This document shows, in pieces, positions 31,901 to 33,603 of a DNA stretch of 33,603 nt. The DNA comes from Chryseosolibacter sp964393795. GTDB lineage: Bacteria; Bacteroidota; Bacteroidia; Cytophagales; Cyclobacteriaceae. The notes beneath the pieces were generated by a model. That model did no database searches. It was not told the origin of the DNA and saw nothing but the letters and a program-made list of their open reading frames with translations. Position 1 is the first letter of the stretch, and each line of letters begins with the position of its first letter. The stretch covers positions 1-33,603 of the forward strand of contig CAYMWA010000020.1 in NCBI GenBank assembly GCA_964393795.1, in the 5' to 3' direction. Made by a program: the position numbers and the translations under genes.

Positions 31901-32139
31901 TTATCGCGGGATTGATTCCGCTTTGTGTCGCCACTGGTGCCGGCGCCATGGGCAACCGGTCTATCGGTACAGCCGCAGCGGGCGGTATGCTGATCGGCAC
32001 CATCTTCGGCGTACTGGTCATCCCCGGTCTTTATGTCCTGTTCGCCAGTCTCACTGCCAACAGGAGAGATCAATCAGTAAAACCAGTCGTCCCGAAAGAA
32101 ACGGTTTCGGTAAACGGCGAAGTGAGTTCCAATGTTTAA
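28963..32139 (+). CDS. RND (HAE1) efflux pump, inner-membrane permease
   Basis: 1058 residues, the size of AcrB. Starts MFNIFIRRPVLSLVISLFFV (first helix), followed by two large periplasmic loops and 12 predicted helices in the usual 1+5+1+5 pattern. Helix 4 has GIVVDNAIVVVEAVH: Asp408 matches AcrB Asp407, while AcrB Asp408 is Asn409 here. Lys939 in LLGKNAILIVEFA matches AcrB Lys940. PAGMTYNYTYDVSRFLD-like PPGMTYNYTYD and RPGSNARDV are also family motifs. It exports substrates from inner membrane and periplasm by proton antiport, together with the flanking adaptor and channel. Its stop overlaps the next start by eight bases. Confidence 0.96.
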   Translation: MFNIFIRRPVLSLVISLFFVLLGGLAFFSLSISQYPDIIPPSVSVRARYTGGNADVVTKTVAVPLERAINGVPGMTHMSSVASNNGTVVIEVTFQVGTDPDLAAVAVQNRVQTIIDELPEDVIRNGVIVEKEVNSLLMYVNVVSTDPNLDEEFIFNFTDINILQELKRIDGVGYSEIVSEKDYAMRVWLRPDRMTSYEISTEEVIDAIRAQNVEAAPGKSGESSDKSPQALQYVLRYTGKFSTPEEYEDLVLRADADGSILRLKDVADIEFGARSFKRISKNNGTPAASILINQRPGSNARDVIMRIKARMDELKESFPPGMTYNYTYDVSRFLDASISEVVRTLIEAFLLVSLVVFIFLQDFRSTLIPALAIPVALIGALFFMQLMGFSINLLTLFALVLAIGIVVDNAIVVVEAVHAKMEKEKLPPREATFAAMNDIGGAIIAITLVMSAVFIPVAFLSGPVGVFYRQFSLTLAVAIVISGVNALTLTPALCAMILRNNHAAPKKKNILQRLFNGFNSGYEKLENGYRRVVAAIAGRRAITIAMLLIFFVATYGVNSVLPTGFIPNEDQGVVYINVTAPSGATLERTEKVLDEIQDVLDNMEIVEATSTLAGYSLVNGVSGASFGMGIINLVPWEDRQESVREVIKLLGERTRHITDARVEFFSPPTVPGFGNASGFEMRLLDQTGTGDLEAFEKVTHDFIAKLEATDVVDRAYTNFDPNFPQYLIHVDQDMAAKKGVTVENAMSTLQVLMGGYYASNFVRFGQLYRVMVQALPQYREKPEDLLNLFVRNKDGEMVPYSTFIRLERVYGPEQLTRYNMYNAARVNGNVEPGYSTGDAINEIKRLSESLPRGYDFDWAGMTREEVKSGDQAIYIFLISLVFVYLLLAAQYESFLLPLPVLLSLPSGIFGAFFALKIFGLENNIYSQVALIMLIGLLGKNAILIVEFAIQRRAEGISVLKAAVAGSASRLRPILMTSFAFIAGLIPLCVATGAGAMGNRSIGTAAAGGMLIGTIFGVLVIPGLYVLFASLTANRRDQSVKPVVPKETVSVNGEVSSNV

Positions 32140-33565
32140 TGTCGTCATGCTCAACAGAAATTCAGCCGTCAAGGCGCTCTACTTTATAGCCATCGTCATC
32201 TTTATCAGCAGCTGCAAGGTCGCTACTCCGCCGGCGTTGCCGGAAGTAGTGAAGATGCCGAAGACCTACATCGGCGACACCGATACGCTCACCGACGGCA
32301 CGATTCAGTGGCAGGAGTTCTTCACGGACCCGCTATTGGTCGACCTGATCGAAACCGGCCTGGCCAACAACCTGGATATGCTCACCGCTATTGAGCGTGT
32401 CAAGATGGCCCGCCTCGATTATAACATGCGCGCGGGCGCATTGCTGCCTTCGCTCAACGCTTCGTTCACGACGGACATGGAGGGCATCAACGAAAACATG
32501 ATCCCCGAAGGCGAAGATGACCAGACGTTGTCGAACCTGAAGGCGGAGTATTTTCTCGGCCTTCAAAGCGCCTGGGAAGTAGACCTGTGGGGTAAACTCA
32601 AGAACCAGAAGAAGGCCGCGTACTCGCGCTTCCTCGCCACCGAAAAAGGCAAGCACCTGGTGACCACGGCGCTCGTGGCCGAGATTGCGCGTTTGTATTA
32701 CGAACTTCTCGCCGTGGATAACGAACTGGAGGTGGTTCGGAAAAATATCGACTTCCAGGAGATCGCCCTCGAAATCATTAACATCCAGAAAATGGGGGGA
32801 CGGGCTACGGAACTTGCCGTGCAACAATTCACGGCGCAGCTACTCCGCACCAAGGCACTCGAGAAAGAAAAAGAGCAGCACGTAGTAGAACTCGAAACCG
32901 AACTCAATCTTTTGCTGGGCCGCTACCCGCAGACCATTCCGCGAACCAAAGACATCAGCGAGCTCGAACTTCCCGCGGCTATCCATGAAGGTATACCCTC
33001 CACGTTGCTGCTGAACAGACCCGACATCCAACAGGCCGAACTCAAACTGATGGCGTCTGAGGCGGACGTACAGGCTGCCCGCGCCGCGTTCCTGCCCTCG
33101 TTGACGATCTATCCTTATGTGGGATTCAATGCCATCAAGCCCTCACTCCTCCTCCAAACGCCGGAGTCGCTTGCAGCAGGTGTCCTTGGCGGGATCACCG
33201 CGCCGATCTTTAACAAGAAGCGCATCCGCTCGCAGTTTAACAGACGTGTAGCCGAGCGCGCGGAGGCGTTCTACCAATATCAGAAAACGATCATCACCGG
33301 CTACGGTGAAGTGGTCAACAACATCCGCGGCATAGAAAACCTGGAACAGATCTATACGATGAAGGAACAGGAAGTGGAAGTGTTACTCAACGCCGTCTCC
33401 ACTTCGAACGTACTGTTTACCTCCGGATACGCGACCTATCTCGAAGTGATCACCGCACAAAAGAGTGTCCTTGAAGCCGAGCTCGAACTCGCCAACATTA
33501 AGAAAGGGATTTTTCACTCTGTAATTGGATTGTACAAGGCACTGGGAGGAGGATGGGAGGAATGA
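32132..33565 (+). CDS. Outer-membrane efflux channel lipoprotein (TolC/OprM/NodT family)
   Basis: 477 residues. Lipobox FISSC at residue 28, as in OprM-type channels. Two OEP repeats: the first at about 70-260 (NNLDMLTAIERVKMARLDYN, YFLGLQSAWEVDLWGKLKNQ) and the second at about 290-470 (LLNRPDIQQAELKLMASEAD, ITAPIFNKKRIRSQFNRRVA, SGYATYLEVITAQKSVLEAE). It forms the outer-membrane exit duct of the adaptor-pump complex encoded upstream. The ATG at 32132 overlaps the pump gene by eight bases, which suggests coupled translation; a second ATG at 32147 is possible. A heptad array begins three bases after the stop. Confidence 0.95.
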   Translation: MFNVVMLNRNSAVKALYFIAIVIFISSCKVATPPALPEVVKMPKTYIGDTDTLTDGTIQWQEFFTDPLLVDLIETGLANNLDMLTAIERVKMARLDYNMRAGALLPSLNASFTTDMEGINENMIPEGEDDQTLSNLKAEYFLGLQSAWEVDLWGKLKNQKKAAYSRFLATEKGKHLVTTALVAEIARLYYELLAVDNELEVVRKNIDFQEIALEIINIQKMGGRATELAVQQFTAQLLRTKALEKEKEQHVVELETELNLLLGRYPQTIPRTKDISELELPAAIHEGIPSTLLLNRPDIQQAELKLMASEADVQAARAAFLPSLTIYPYVGFNAIKPSLLLQTPESLAAGVLGGITAPIFNKKRIRSQFNRRVAERAEAFYQYQKTIITGYGEVVNNIRGIENLEQIYTMKEQEVEVLLNAVSTSNVLFTSGYATYLEVITAQKSVLEAELELANIKKGIFHSVIGLYKALGGGWEE

Positions 33566-33568
33566 CGG

Positions 33569-33603
33569 TTGCAGGATGCAGGTTGCAAGATTCAGGTTGC
33601 AGG
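33569..33603. repeat. Heptad array, TTGCAGG-type x5, runs off the window
   Basis: Five 7-base units (TTGCAGG, ATGCAGG, TTGCAAG, ATTCAGG, TTGCAGG) to the last base of the window, beginning three bases after the efflux channel stop. The true end is outside. Confidence 0.88.

Overview
The window is chromosomal DNA, most likely from a Bacteroidota bacterium of the Cytophagales type (Chryseolinea or Ohtaekwangia-like; this is inferred from gene content, not tested). The grounds are PorT-type outer-membrane barrels, many lipoproteins, few Shine-Dalgarno sites, candidate promoters of the TTTG-N19-TAnnTTTG type, a DUF4142 protein, and a sulfatase next to a heme-binding dehydrogenase-like lipoprotein. 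A run of exactly 100 N at 18920-19019 shows that this is a draft scaffold.

Layout. 1-3400: phosphoglycerate kinase (pgk), a YtxH-type envelope protein with a possible 25-residue peptide behind it, a small beta-barrel protein, and two tiny membrane proteins. 3500-8534: a large hybrid sensor kinase (HisKA, HATPase, REC, Hpt) facing an NtrC-type sigma-54 activator, which is preceded by a secreted Q/N-rich protein. 8983-13483: S-adenosylhomocysteinase (ahcY), a DsbA/FrnE-like protein, a BNR-repeat sialidase-like lipoprotein and a coiled-coil lipoprotein. 13788-17749: crotonase, ComEC and PhoH on the minus strand. 18013-21470: a SAM hydroxide adenosyltransferase-family protein, a sarcosine/N-methyltryptophan oxidase-family flavoprotein and an esterase, separated by repeat-rich spacers. 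21736-22437: tRNA-Leu(CAA) and a toxin-antitoxin graveyard. 22533-27356: a DUF4142 protein and a cupredoxin lipoprotein, convergent with a sulfatase and heme-lipoprotein gene pair. 27721-33565: a complete RND efflux operon (adaptor, pump, outer-membrane factor).

The most unusual signal is in the spacers rather than the genes. At least eleven intergenic arrays have a strict seven-base period but different words (TRGGCAT, TGTCAAT, TAAGTTK, TGCAACY, YTGTTGG, AGCCAAW, GTGARNN, AATTTCY, CTTAAAA and others). Many start at, inside or within a few bases of a stop codon. In two spacers the arrays come as inverted pairs around a short core, and two further spacers hold inverted 12-base versions. Their base-pairing uses G.U wobbles in a regular way, so they may form long RNA hairpins at mRNA 3' ends. 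A second notable site is a tail-to-tail fusion of two truncated toxin genes (ParE-like and HigB-like) beside an intact small antitoxin gene. A third is a tandem duplication broken by the assembly gap; comparison of the copies shows that the gap should be zero or a whole number of repeat units.
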